A stretch of 64,000 nucleotides of DNA from Pseudanabaena sp. Salubria-1 (lineage in GTDB: Bacteria > Cyanobacteriota > Cyanobacteriia > Pseudanabaenales > Pseudanabaenaceae). Made by a program: the position numbers and the translations under genes. The first letter of the stretch is position 1; the number at the start of each line of letters is the position of its first letter. Under the pieces are notes generated by a model that made no database searches, was not told the origin of the DNA, and saw only the letters and a program-made list of their open reading frames with translations. This document shows, one piece after another, positions 34,420 to 42,725 of the stretch. The stretch lies in contig JALQCR010000025.1 in assembly GCA_023336205.1 (NCBI GenBank), forward strand, positions 37,997-101,996, in the 5' to 3' direction.

Positions 34420-35876
34420 TAACAAGGTTCAAGGCGAGTTAACAATAAGGCGATCGCATCAATATATTGCTGTAACTCCCTTGATGGAAGATTACTATTA
34501 TTAATGATGATACTGAAAATGACTTCCCGATGATTTTGAGGATTAGCATATCCTGACAATGCGATCGCACCAGTCAATGTTCCCGTCTTGGCTTGAATTA
34601 ACCCTTGTGCCGAAGTGTTTTTAAATCGATTGGTTAATGTGCCATCGACATTGGAGACTGCCAAAGATTTACGAAAATTCTGATCGCTAGCCACACTTTG
34701 CAAAAGTTGAACGATCGCTCTGGGAGTTGTTAAATTTCGACGTGATAGCCCAGAACCGTCGGCTAGAAACGTATATGGAGGGGTATTGATAGATTGCAAA
34801 TACTTGTTAACCGTGATCATGCCACCCAGTAGATTGTCTTCGGGATTATTTTCATCAAGACGATCTCCTAAAGCTCTTAGTAGTAATTCTGCGTAGAGAT
34901 TATTGCTATCCTTGTTGGTGGTAATAATTAATTGCGAGAGCGGCAGTGAATAAGAGATCGCTAAATTTTGGGTGGGTGGAAGTCTCTTGGAGGTATCGGT
35001 AGAAATATTTTGAGAAACCGTAATGCCCTGTACCGCTAGTTCCTGACGCAATAAATCTAAAAAATTAGCTTCAGGATTGGGAATAGCTACGCCACCTAGT
35101 TCTGGCTCTGACTTTTCAGGAATTACCCCAGAGATGATTAGGACTTTTTGACAATAGGGGCGAACGACTTTTAAGCTGTACTTTGAATCAGAAGTACCTG
35201 TAATTGCTTGATTCTGTACTCGCCAATCCCTAGCTAATTCAGGCGTTTCCCATGTAAAAATTGCAGGGTTACCATTTGTGTCAGGGCTAATAGTCCAGTT
35301 GATCGCATTTTCATTAATCGTGAAGGGAGATGCGATCGCTGCATAATATTCTTGTAAATCAGACCATTCCCAGCTCCCTGCAACTTCCGCACCTTTACGA
35401 GATGTCAAAGTCCAAATTCCACCATTGATTCGCTTTACACCTTTATTTTTAAGTTGTGTTACTAGCGATTTTAAACCAGTTGCCGAACGAAAACTAGGAT
35501 CGCCTGAGCCAAAAAGCCACAGTCCATTTTCTAATTCACCCTTGCTATTGGGCAAATTGTGTGACATCAAACGGGTAGCAAAACGATAGTCTGCACCTAG
35601 TGTTTTTAGCGCGATCGCAGTGATGAATAATTTGGCATTAGATGATGGAATAAAGAATCGATCACCATCAAGATTGACTAATATTTGCGGATTAGTCTCA
35701 TTAGTTTGCACAAATACACCCACTCTCGATGGTTGCAATTTAGGTGACTGAGCGACTCTTTCCACCTCTTTTTGTAACTGCGCAGGACAGACATGATCGC
35801 TATTTGCGTGAGCAGGAAAAGCCGTAATTAAAGAAATCACAACTACAACGATTTTAGTAAATATTGTGGTTCTCAA
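34419..35876 (-). CDS. dacB: D-alanyl-D-alanine carboxypeptidase/endopeptidase (PBP4, peptidase S13)
   Basis: Acts on peptidoglycan cross-links in the periplasm. A signal peptide ends near HANSDH. The SxxK motif is SNAK in FFIPSSNAKLFITAIAL, SxN is SNN in TTNKDSNNLYAELLL, and KTG is in IQAKTGTLTGAI. The large insertion between SxxK and SxN that defines class C PBP4 is present, and the 485-residue length is normal. It is coupled to the downstream small membrane protein gene by a 1-bp overlap. Confidence 0.93.
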   Translation of the reverse strand: MRTTIFTKIVVVVISLITAFPAHANSDHVCPAQLQKEVERVAQSPKLQPSRVGVFVQTNETNPQILVNLDGDRFFIPSSNAKLFITAIALKTLGADYRFATRLMSHNLPNSKGELENGLWLFGSGDPSFRSATGLKSLVTQLKNKGVKRINGGIWTLTSRKGAEVAGSWEWSDLQEYYAAIASPFTINENAINWTISPDTNGNPAIFTWETPELARDWRVQNQAITGTSDSKYSLKVVRPYCQKVLIISGVIPEKSEPELGGVAIPNPEANFLDLLRQELAVQGITVSQNISTDTSKRLPPTQNLAISYSLPLSQLIITTNKDSNNLYAELLLRALGDRLDENNPEDNLLGGMITVNKYLQSINTPPYTFLADGSGLSRRNLTTPRAIVQLLQSVASDQNFRKSLAVSNVDGTLTNRFKNTSAQGLIQAKTGTLTGAIALSGYANPQNHREVIFSIIINNSNLPSRELQQYIDAIALLLTRLEPC

Positions 35877-35972
35877 TGGACAAACTGACTAGAACAAGAT
35901 AGGCAACAGATTAGCATAAAAAACAAGAAAAACTTTGTAAAGTAATGCTCATCAAATGTTCAGGATAATCTG

Positions 35973-36629
35973 TTAATCTAAAATCCAAAGATAAATTCTA
36001 TATTCACGATTGCCAACTTTAATTGTTTCAGTTTGATTAGGAGGTAAATCTCCTAAATCATATTCATTGGAAATAATTCTTGTTCCCTTCTTTAATTTAG
36101 GTAAAATTTCGGAGCGTACACGAAGGTTTGCTTGTGGTAGAAGGTATAGTGTAATTACGGTTGCATCACGCAAATCTGTTTTAAAAAAATCTTGTTTGAT
36201 AAATTGAATGCGATCGCTAATTTCTGGTGTTTTAGCGATCGCTAATTTTGACTCTCGATCAGATTCCCTAATTAATTCAGGATCGATCTCAATGCCGATA
36301 GCTCTTGCGCCAAACTTTTGGGCAGCCGCAATCACGATTCGACCATCGCCACTACCTAGATCATAAACAACGTCATTCTTATTTACCTTTGCCATTTCAA
36401 GCATTTTCAGCACTACTTCTGGGGGCGTTTGTAAATATGGAGCGTCGGGAATCCTCTCTGGCTCTATGTTTTTCGGCGCTATGGGGGGAAGTGACGTGAG
36501 GGGTTTACTCTCTAATTGATTACTTGGCGAGGGCAATTTGTTAATAGAAAGAGAATTGCAAGCCAACAAAGTTAATGGTGTGATGAAAGCAATCAAAGTA
36601 AACTTAAATAACCTAAATAAAATTGCCAT
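35973..36629 (-). CDS. SAM-dependent methyltransferase with a lipoprotein-type signal peptide
   Basis: 218 residues. The N-terminus is hydrophobic and ends in a good lipobox (TPLTLLAC followed by NSLS), then a Pro/Ser-rich linker to about residue 65. From YLQTPPEVVLKMLEMA it is a class I methyltransferase: VVYDLGSGDGRIVIAAA (motif I), AIGIEIDPEL (motif II) and VITLYLLPQANL. A SAM-binding domain placed outside the cytoplasm would be odd, so the segment may instead anchor it at the inner face. It follows the GH3 gene, 2 bp away, and is probably in one operon. Confidence 0.85.
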   Translation of the reverse strand: MAILFRLFKFTLIAFITPLTLLACNSLSINKLPSPSNQLESKPLTSLPPIAPKNIEPERIPDAPYLQTPPEVVLKMLEMAKVNKNDVVYDLGSGDGRIVIAAAQKFGARAIGIEIDPELIRESDRESKLAIAKTPEISDRIQFIKQDFFKTDLRDATVITLYLLPQANLRVRSEILPKLKKGTRIISNEYDLGDLPPNQTETIKVGNREYRIYLWILD

Positions 36630-36631
36630 AT

Positions 36632-38200
36632 TTAGATTTGACCAAATCCTAGCTTTTGTAAAACTGCCTCCTGTGCCTCTGGCTGCTGGCTATAGGCAAA
36701 GCCCCAAGGCATTTGAATTGGCAATAAAGGCAACAAGCGATCCAATGCGTATGGGCTTCCATAGAGAACTACAGCCTGCAATTTATGCTCTAACACCAAT
36801 TCGGCAACTAAATTTTTAATCTTTTCATGCAGATTGGTGTTGCCTCGGAATGGATTGCCTCGACTAAAGATCTGGATAAAGATTTGCGAGAATTGGGCAA
36901 ATTCTAGAGTGGATAAGGTCAAACCATCTGCCACAATACGTTGATAGCCACTGTTTTTAAGCAATAATACCGCAGGCGATCGCGCATTGAGAAACTCTTC
37001 ACAGGTCAGTGGATCGTCAACAATAATCAAATTTAAATAATTTGCTTCTAGATCGTTAACATTGTCAGGTTGTAGTTTTGAAAGCGCAGAATAGACGTTA
37101 ATGGACTTTGTGGCAATAGACTTCGCAATTCCCAGATTCAGAGGATTACCTAATTTTTTTAGATTAGGAGGAATACCGCAAACTTTCTGTTTTGCCTTCC
37201 AAATTCTTTGGACTGAATCTCGTATTTGATTTCGATCTATTTCTTTGGATTCCACTGCTGCGCAAACTGCATGAATTGCAGCAATTGGATCGATGGGCAT
37301 TAATAAAATATCCACACCAGCTTTTACAGCCTGCACAGCGATCGCTTCAGGGCTACCCAAATTAGCAATGCCTGACATGATCAGAGCATCAGTGGTAATA
37401 ATCCCATCAAAGCCTAATTCGGTTCGCAAAATGCCTGTGAGAATATGATGCGACAAGGTAGCGATATTTTTGCGATCTAACGCTGGCACTAAAATATGTG
37501 CACTCATAATCGCATCAACACCCGCCGAAATTGCATTGACAAAAGGCGGAAACTCAACATTCTCAAATCTTTGGCGATCGTGAAGTAGGGTTGGTGTTTG
37601 TAAATGCGAATCCACCGAAGTATCCCCATGTCCTGGGAAATGTTTTGCGGTGGTCATGACAGGATACTGCTTTGCACCAGCAATAAATCCCCTCGTTGCT
37701 CCCATCACCTCACCAGCGGTAATCCCAAAAGCCCGTACATTAATTACAGGATTTTCAGGATTGTTGTTGACATCAACAATCGGCGCAAGTAACCAATTGA
37801 TACCGATCGCTAAAGCTTCCTCCGCCGTGATCTTACCCATCGCCTCGGCATATTTCATGGAAACCGCTTGTAATGCCATCGGTGGCGGAAACCATGTTGC
37901 ACCACTAAAGCGTTGTCCGACCCCTTCTTCGATATCTGCGGCAATCAACAAAGGTACTTTCGCCCATGATTGCATTTGCTGCGTTTTCAGGGCAACTTCA
38001 GGCGCACTCCCTCCAAGCAAAATTACACCGCCAACCCCATATTCACTAATTAAAGTTTGCAATTTTGCACTGGTTAATTCCCACTGCGGATACTCGATTT
38101 GGTGATCATAAAGCATCCCGCAAGCGCGAACCACCACCATTTGAGAAACTTGCTCAATGAGGCTAAGGCTGTCAATATCAGGCAAGTTGATTGGCGACAT
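36632..38200 (-). CDS. Glycoside hydrolase family 3 (NagZ-like beta-N-acetylhexosaminidase)
   Basis: 522 residues. The GH3 barrel carries KHFPGHGDTSVDSH, the NagZ catalytic loop with the Asp/His pair, and GFDGIITTDALIMSGI with the nucleophile Asp. NagZ-type enzymes remove GlcNAc from cell-wall muropeptides. Here about 190 extra residues follow the barrel (from about 340), ending in a Rossmann-like region with LQAVVLYGSPYAL. The enzyme therefore has the two-domain form, and other beta-glucoside substrates are possible. No signal peptide is seen. Confidence 0.9.
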   Translation of the reverse strand: MSPINLPDIDSLSLIEQVSQMVVVRACGMLYDHQIEYPQWELTSAKLQTLISEYGVGGVILLGGSAPEVALKTQQMQSWAKVPLLIAADIEEGVGQRFSGATWFPPPMALQAVSMKYAEAMGKITAEEALAIGINWLLAPIVDVNNNPENPVINVRAFGITAGEVMGATRGFIAGAKQYPVMTTAKHFPGHGDTSVDSHLQTPTLLHDRQRFENVEFPPFVNAISAGVDAIMSAHILVPALDRKNIATLSHHILTGILRTELGFDGIITTDALIMSGIANLGSPEAIAVQAVKAGVDILLMPIDPIAAIHAVCAAVESKEIDRNQIRDSVQRIWKAKQKVCGIPPNLKKLGNPLNLGIAKSIATKSINVYSALSKLQPDNVNDLEANYLNLIIVDDPLTCEEFLNARSPAVLLLKNSGYQRIVADGLTLSTLEFAQFSQIFIQIFSRGNPFRGNTNLHEKIKNLVAELVLEHKLQAVVLYGSPYALDRLLPLLPIQMPWGFAYSQQPEAQEAVLQKLGFGQI

Positions 38201-38224
38201 AATTAACTACAAACTATCATGGGT

Positions 38225-38257
38225 AGTAATACGCGACGCAAAGCGCCGCATATTACT
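38225..38257 (-). terminator. Hairpin after the GerMN gene
   Basis: An imperfect stem AGTAATACGCG...CGCATATTACT around GCAAAGCG overlaps the GerMN gene stop. Confidence 0.5.
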
Positions 38258-38855
38258 AAAAATCTAGTGCAAAATCTTTGCGGGTCATTGGCTGTGGGAC
38301 TTCTAACCCCTCACCGCCGATAAGTTTTAACGGTTTACCTTCAACGGACAAAAAGACTTTTGCATCGGGTTCTAAAGTCGTTGCTGTGTATAAAACTTGA
38401 ATAATCCGACCCTGCATGGATGCCGAGCCACCGCCGCTAGTAAAAGCTTTAGATAAATTAATCCGAATTTCCTTGTTTTTTGTCGTTGCGCTTAATACTT
38501 GCGTGTCTACAGGGATGGCACTGTAAAGTTGCGATTCAGGAGGCTTTTCAGTAATTAGCATGTTGATTACTGACGCGATCGCTTCATCATTGCTTTTGGC
38601 TTTAATGGCGATCGGTACAGCGATCAGTTTATTTTTACTAGACTCGATCCAATAAACAGCCAACTGACCATCCACGGCTCTGGTTGCAGGTGGTGGTGAT
38701 TGGGTTACTTGGTTGATACTCGCTGGTGCTGATGATTGGGGATTAGGCTGATTATTAAAAGTGCCATGCACAAGCACTGCCGCACCAGATCCACCGACAA
38801 CCGCCGCCGCCACTAGCCCAAACCAAGTACTTTTATTTAAAACTGGAATTTTCAT
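38256..38855 (-). CDS. GerMN domain protein
   Basis: About 199 residues. A membrane segment near the N-terminus (STWFGLVAAAVVGGSGAAVLVHG) is followed by a Pro/Ser linker and one GerMN domain: QLAVYWIESSKNKLIAVP, AIASVINMLITEKPP, IRINLSKAF, GRIIQVLYTATTLEPDAKVFLSVEGKPL. GerMN domains occur in spore germination and in cyanobacterial envelope proteins. The ATG at 38855 is preceded by GAGGAG at a good distance, so I prefer it to the ATG at 38870. Confidence 0.85.
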   Translation of the reverse strand: MKIPVLNKSTWFGLVAAAVVGGSGAAVLVHGTFNNQPNPQSSAPASINQVTQSPPPATRAVDGQLAVYWIESSKNKLIAVPIAIKAKSNDEAIASVINMLITEKPPESQLYSAIPVDTQVLSATTKNKEIRINLSKAFTSGGGSASMQGRIIQVLYTATTLEPDAKVFLSVEGKPLKLIGGEGLEVPQPMTRKDFALDF

Positions 38856-39037
38856 GATTTCGCTCCTCATCGTTGATTAAGTTTGCATAATACTCTTGAC
38901 GCAAACAAACGCGATTAGCTCCATAATCTATTTTATATCAGCTTAAAGACCAAAAAGATGTCAGTCAGAAGTCCTAATTACTAACCCAACCTTACAAATT
39001 TGGGTAATTTATTTTATGGAATTACTTTAGGATATTT

Positions 39038-39155
39038 TGATAAAAGTTGGAATTACCCCCTTTAATTCCCCCTTGCAAAGGGGGAAAACTAGAAATCTTG
39101 TTCCTTTGCAAGGAGATGGTTAGGATGGGGAAAATTTTAAATGAGAAATCACCTT
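39038..39155. repeat. Palindromic repeat, reverse copy of the 24497 element
   Basis: Runs from TTGATAAAAGTTGGAATTAC to GAAATCACCTT and contains CCCCCTTGCAAAGGGGG and AGAAATCTTGTTCC. It fills part of the 399-bp gap between the GerMN gene and coaD. Confidence 0.82.
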
Positions 39156-39182
39156 GCGAATGAAAATTAATTAACTTGTGCA

Positions 39183-39243
39183 ATTAAAACCAAAATTTGT
39201 TGGTGTGGGCTTTGCCCGCCCCAACAAATTTTGGTTTTAATTA
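39183..39243. other. Long hairpin downstream of coaD
   Basis: The stem AATTAAAACCAAAATTTGTTGG and its complement (arm shown in part) with apex GGGCTTTGCCCGCC. It lies just after the coaD stop on the minus strand and may serve as its terminator. Confidence 0.6.
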
Positions 39244-39269
39244 GTTTTCATTCCTTAGCAATGGAAAGA

Positions 39270-39758
39270 TTAAGGCTGCTGGAATTTTTGTCTTAGCGCG
39301 ATCGCAACTTCAGTTGTGACTAAATGTCCGATCTCTCCACCAAAACGAGCAATTTCACGCACTACACTACTACTCAAAAAACTATATTCATTGGAAGTAG
39401 ATAGAAAAACCGTCTCGATATCATTTGCCAAGGTTTTATTGGTATGAGCCATCTGTAATTCCAATTCAAAATCTGAAACTGCTCTTAATCCTCGAATTAA
39501 AACCTGTGCTTGCTTGAGGTGGGCATAGGTGACAGTGAGCCCTGTAAAGGTGTCAACATCAACATTATCTAGATGTTGAGTTGCTTGACGAATTTGGATC
39601 ATTCTTTCCTCCATCGTAAATAGAGGGCTTTTATTAGGATTGCGTAAAACAGCAACAATCACGCGATCAAATAGATGACTACCGCGCTTAATAATATCGA
39701 GATGTCCAAAAGTAATGGGATCGAAACTACCAGGATAAATAGCAATCAATGCATTCAC
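39270..39758 (-). CDS. coaD: Phosphopantetheine adenylyltransferase
   Basis: CoaD adds AMP to 4'-phosphopantetheine, the next-to-last step of coenzyme A synthesis. The protein of 162 residues has the nucleotidyltransferase motif AIYPGSFDPITFGHLDII (T/HxGH), RNPNKSPLFTMEER, QVLIRGLRAVSDFELELQM and TSNEYSFLSSSVVREIA, all at expected spacing. It is a single-gene unit between repeat-rich gaps. Confidence 0.96.
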   Translation of the reverse strand: MNALIAIYPGSFDPITFGHLDIIKRGSHLFDRVIVAVLRNPNKSPLFTMEERMIQIRQATQHLDNVDVDTFTGLTVTYAHLKQAQVLIRGLRAVSDFELELQMAHTNKTLANDIETVFLSTSNEYSFLSSSVVREIARFGGEIGHLVTTEVAIALRQKFQQP

Positions 39759-39781
39759 CGACTATCTATAGACAGTGATTA

Positions 39782-39885
39782 TAACAGCGCTTTGCGCTCA
39801 AACCTAAACCAAGAAAGATTTTGAAGGCGTTGCTTTGCAACGCCTTCAAAATCTTTCTTGGTTTAGGTTTGCTCGGTAATTGCCG
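39782..39885. repeat. Palindromic unit, CAAACC...TTGC family
   Basis: A long hairpin AAACCTAAACCAAGAAAGAT with apex GTTGCTTTGCAAC and its complement, bounded by GCGCTCAAACC and GGTAATTGCCG. The same unit is nested inside the MITE at 19424-19618. Confidence 0.7.
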
Positions 39886-39897
39886 TAAAGCCCATTA

Positions 39898-40001
39898 ATA
39901 CCAATTCACAAAAGTGTTGCCACACTTTTGTGAATTAAAAACCAAACCCTATAAGGGCTTTACAAGCACAAAAATGGTGTAGCCATTTTGTGCTTGTAAA
40001 A
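39898..40001. repeat. ATACCAA-family repeat copy
   Basis: ATACCAATTCACAAAAGTGT hairpin, AAACCCTATAAGGGCTTT centre, and CACAAAAATGG hairpin. The right terminus has degenerated. An AAAAGTGCCGCGAAGCGGCAC hairpin follows at about 40008-40035 before the chorismate lyase stop. Confidence 0.78.
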
Positions 40002-40054
40002 CCTTCAAAAGTGCCGCGAAGCGGCACTTTTGAAGGTTTTAATGGGTTTTATTT

Positions 40055-40699
40055 TTAAAGGCTGCTAGAACCAAGATATTTACCGATCGCTGGTGAATAG
40101 ATTTCATAAATCATGGTGATGGGTTCGCCTCCATGCCACAACAAATAGTGCCTGCCCCAATAAGTGTCAATCTCAGGATAGCCAAAAGCTTCAGCTAAAT
40201 TGGGAGAATGTCCTTTATAAATACCTTTGAGATCACGATAAAGCTCTGTGTACTTTTGGTTAAGGCTGACCCAAATTGGCAGTGATGGATCTTTGAGATA
40301 TTTCTGCATCGTTGCCTCAGACCACCAAGAGGTTGCATGGGAAAATATCTCTCCCGTTTGCTGCGATCGCAAAAAAATCTGACGGCGAATTCGAGGTGCT
40401 GCGATCGCGGTAATGTCTGATGGCGCATTATCGTCACTATCTCCGATTGGAGTCATGGCAACCACATCTACAGAGATTTCTGATTGAGTCAATAGCTGTA
40501 AATGCCGAGTTGGTGCACCATCGCCCATCAAGAACATTTGCCAAGTGGGCGATAGTAGGTTAAATGGCAAACCTTTCCGAATGTCGGCTTCGCTGCCTTG
40601 CCACATCGGTTCTTCGATGCGATTCCATGCTGAGGTGATTCCCCTATTGAGAGACGGATTTGCAGGAGGAGATGTGCTTGGAGGAGATGAGAGTTTCAT
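40055..40699 (-). CDS. Chorismate lyase (DUF98/UbiC-like)
   Basis: Splits chorismate into 4-hydroxybenzoate and pyruvate, the entry to plastoquinone synthesis in cyanobacteria. After a Ser/Pro-rich tail of about 45 residues the family pattern is clear: LLSPTWQMFLMGDGAPTRHLQLLT, AAPRIRRQIFLRS, LPIWVSLNQKYTELYRDLKGIY and YWGRHYLLWHGGEPITMIYEIYSP. The total of 214 residues is normal for cyanobacterial members. It is monocistronic here. Confidence 0.9.
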   Translation of the reverse strand: MKLSSPPSTSPPANPSLNRGITSAWNRIEEPMWQGSEADIRKGLPFNLLSPTWQMFLMGDGAPTRHLQLLTQSEISVDVVAMTPIGDSDDNAPSDITAIAAPRIRRQIFLRSQQTGEIFSHATSWWSEATMQKYLKDPSLPIWVSLNQKYTELYRDLKGIYKGHSPNLAEAFGYPEIDTYWGRHYLLWHGGEPITMIYEIYSPAIGKYLGSSSL

Positions 40700-40748
40700 A
40701 CAGGATTTATCTTAACAATCCGTAACATATTATTATTGTAGTGCAAAC

Positions 40749-40782
40749 AAAAAGAAACTCACTACGTGAGTTTTTTTTTGTT
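40749..40782. terminator. Hairpin with U-run between 40055 and 40827 genes
   Basis: AAAAAGAAACTCAC/GTGAGTTTTTTTTT with apex TAC. A second hairpin TCACCAGAGAGTTGC/GCAACTCCCTGGTGA at about 40790-40822 follows, next to the stop of the minus-strand 40827 gene. Confidence 0.7.
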
Positions 40783-40826
40783 TGCACGCCTCACCAGAGA
40801 GTTGCATCGCAACTCCCTGGTGAAAA

Positions 40827-41666
40827 TCAAGACATTCTCAGTAATCTTATTTGGGCAACAATGAAAATAGCAGGAATAATTCGCCCATAATTAGTGGCGA
40901 TCGCCCTCCAACCTAAATCAGCAAAAAACAGCCCCCAGAGCGCAGGCGTAATCACCGAAAACACAGTCCGCGCCGCCGTATATTGAGTTGCCGCTACCGC
41001 CATTCCCCGTTTCGCGAGATAGGTAGAGACATAAGCATTTAGACGAGTAGCGATCGCTGTCCCACCAGCTTTAAGTACTTCATAACCAACTTGATAAGAT
41101 GCAAAATGCCATGCCATTTGTCTAGCGATCGCAGTTAATACTGCTGAACGAATCACTGTACTCACCGCGATCGCACTGCCGCCTTTGACTAATAAGCTCA
41201 TAGGATTGCGCTGAGCATCAAGGGGCAAGGACTTTTGTAAATCTGACTCAGTGAGCGCTGCTTGCATCGAATCATCAATGCTAGAACGTTCTTGAGATGA
41301 CAGTTTTTTCCATGAATTGCTAATTAAATTCAGAAATAATTCTGATTCGATATCTTCGATGGTTTGATTTTTAGAATATTTGATATTTAGATGTTGACAT
41401 ACCCTTTCGAGGACTTCTCGATAGCTGACATTATCAGTTTTGCGGCGCAAAACTGTCAGACCATCGGCAGCTAGAAATTTGAAACGCTTAGCGATCGCAT
41501 CGATCAGTTCATCGCGATCCCAGCTTTGTAATTCTTTAATGGGCGGAGTCGCAAAATAATCAAGAGGATTGAACTTGCGCCGAAAGAGGATATCCGCAAT
41601 TTGGGATAATTCTTCATCGGTTGCCAACGCTAGCACATCGCTTAACTCGTCCATTGCCCCATCCAT
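40827..41666 (-). CDS. YaaW-family (UPF0174) membrane protein
   Basis: 279 residues. It begins DELSDVLALATDEELSQIADIL, has a central helical segment with RDELIDAIAKRFKFLAADG and NLISNSWKKLSSQERSSID, and a hydrophobic C-terminal third (SAIAVSTVIRSAVLTAIA to GRIIPAIFIVAQIRLLRMS). This arrangement resembles E. coli YaaW and its relatives with a DUF3944-type N-terminus. No biochemical function is established. Two hairpins lie downstream. Confidence 0.75.
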   Translation of the reverse strand: MDGAMDELSDVLALATDEELSQIADILFRRKFNPLDYFATPPIKELQSWDRDELIDAIAKRFKFLAADGLTVLRRKTDNVSYREVLERVCQHLNIKYSKNQTIEDIESELFLNLISNSWKKLSSQERSSIDDSMQAALTESDLQKSLPLDAQRNPMSLLVKGGSAIAVSTVIRSAVLTAIARQMAWHFASYQVGYEVLKAGGTAIATRLNAYVSTYLAKRGMAVAATQYTAARTVFSVITPALWGLFFADLGWRAIATNYGRIIPAIFIVAQIRLLRMS

Positions 41667-41729
41667 TGATTTTGTAACGAACTGTATCCCAAGCTTACTT
41701 AAGCATAAAAGATTCTAGTACTAATTACT

Positions 41730-41762
41730 TAAAAGGAAAAATTATTCAGAATTTTCCTTTTT
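41730..41762 (-). terminator. Terminator of the GntR regulator
   Basis: The stem AAAAGGAAAATTCTGAAT-type on the minus strand with a U-rich tail lies just past the stop codon of the GntR gene. Confidence 0.7.
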
Positions 41763-42458
41763 CTATGTCTGTTGGCTTTGCAGTTGTTCTATTTCGCGGA
41801 TAACTCTAGCTTGGCTGGACATTAAATGATTACTAAGAGCAGTGAAAGCCGCTTCGTAATCTCGTTTTACGATCGCTTCATAAATTTGACGATGCTCCGA
41901 ACGGATCTCTAAAACCTTGAGATTTTGTTGTACTGTCTGCATCCGCAATAAAGCCATCTTGTCGAATAGTTGCTCTAATAAAAGTGCTAGCCAATGATTA
42001 CCAGAACATTCAACAATCGCTCTATGAAATTGATAATCAATATGTAGTAACTGGTAGCTTGTTAGTTGATTTGGCTGCTGGGCGATCGCTTTTTCTGCTT
42101 GTTGAATCGCGAACTCGATTTTTCCTAATTGCTCATCAGTGGCATTTTTACAGGCTTCTAATACTGATTCTTGCTCTAGTACCAAGCGACAACGATAGAG
42201 ATGTTTAGCATCGGCTATTGAGAAGCTAACTACCCGCAGATTGCCATTTTCATCGGTTGTAACAAGTTGCTCTTGCTGTAGCTGCTGTAGAGCTTCCCGT
42301 ATTGGGGTGCGGCTAACTTGTAATTTTTCGGCAATTTGAGTCTCTACTAAACGAGAACCTGCTAAAAGTTCACCTGACAAAATAGCTGAGCGCAAAACCT
42401 GATAGGTTTGCTCGCGTAAAGATTGTGAACGCTGAAGTGGACGAGGTGATGAGAGCAA
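41763..42458 (-). CDS. GntR family transcriptional regulator, FCD (FadR) subfamily
   Basis: 231 residues. The winged-helix domain (about 10-75) has SLREQTYQVLRSAILSGEL and LQVSRTPIREALQQL. The C-terminal FCD helical domain has RCRLVLEQESVLEACK and an HIDYQFHRAIVECSGN metal/ligand region, then EHRQIYEAI. TTG at 42458 is the first possible start, because TAG precedes it directly, and AGGAG lies 11 bp upstream. It is divergent from an M20 amidohydrolase, a typical regulator-target pair. It probably binds the TTGTATACAG palindrome between them. Confidence 0.9.
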   Translation of the reverse strand: MLSSPRPLQRSQSLREQTYQVLRSAILSGELLAGSRLVETQIAEKLQVSRTPIREALQQLQQEQLVTTDENGNLRVVSFSIADAKHLYRCRLVLEQESVLEACKNATDEQLGKIEFAIQQAEKAIAQQPNQLTSYQLLHIDYQFHRAIVECSGNHWLALLLEQLFDKMALLRMQTVQQNLKVLEIRSEHRQIYEAIVKRDYEAAFTALSNHLMSSQARVIREIEQLQSQQT

Positions 42459-42531
42459 CTATCAGAAATCTCCTAAAATCTGCATGAACAATTTATAGCA
42501 AATTACGAATTACGAATCATGTAGCTGCATA

Positions 42532-42634
42532 ATACCAAAACACTAAATTGCTATGCCATTTTGTGTTTTTAAAGCCCTTACAGGGTTTGGTCTTAAATTC
42601 ACTGAAGTGTTGCCACACTTTTGTGAATTGGTAT
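42532..42634. repeat. 103-bp ATACCAA/TTGGTAT repeat in the GntR/amidohydrolase gap
   Basis: A complete copy, reverse orientation: ATACCAAAACACTAAATTGC at the left, central GCCCTTACAGGGTTTGG, right hairpin CACACTTTTGTGAATTGGTAT. It separates the GntR start from the putative operator. Confidence 0.83.
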
Positions 42635-42664
42635 AACTCGTAATTCAAAAAAATCACAAATCCA

Positions 42665-42674
42665 TTGTATACAG
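42665..42674. promoter_or_regulatory. Putative FCD-GntR operator
   Basis: The palindrome TTGTATACAG fits the y-GT-(N)n-AC-r pattern of FadR/FCD regulators. It lies 52 bp before the amidohydrolase start and is followed by further TATA/GTATTC halves. Binding is inferred from position and pattern. Confidence 0.45.
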
Positions 42675-42725
42675 TATATTGTATTCATAATCTACTTAAC
42701 AAATCTTCAAGGAATAATCTGAGTC

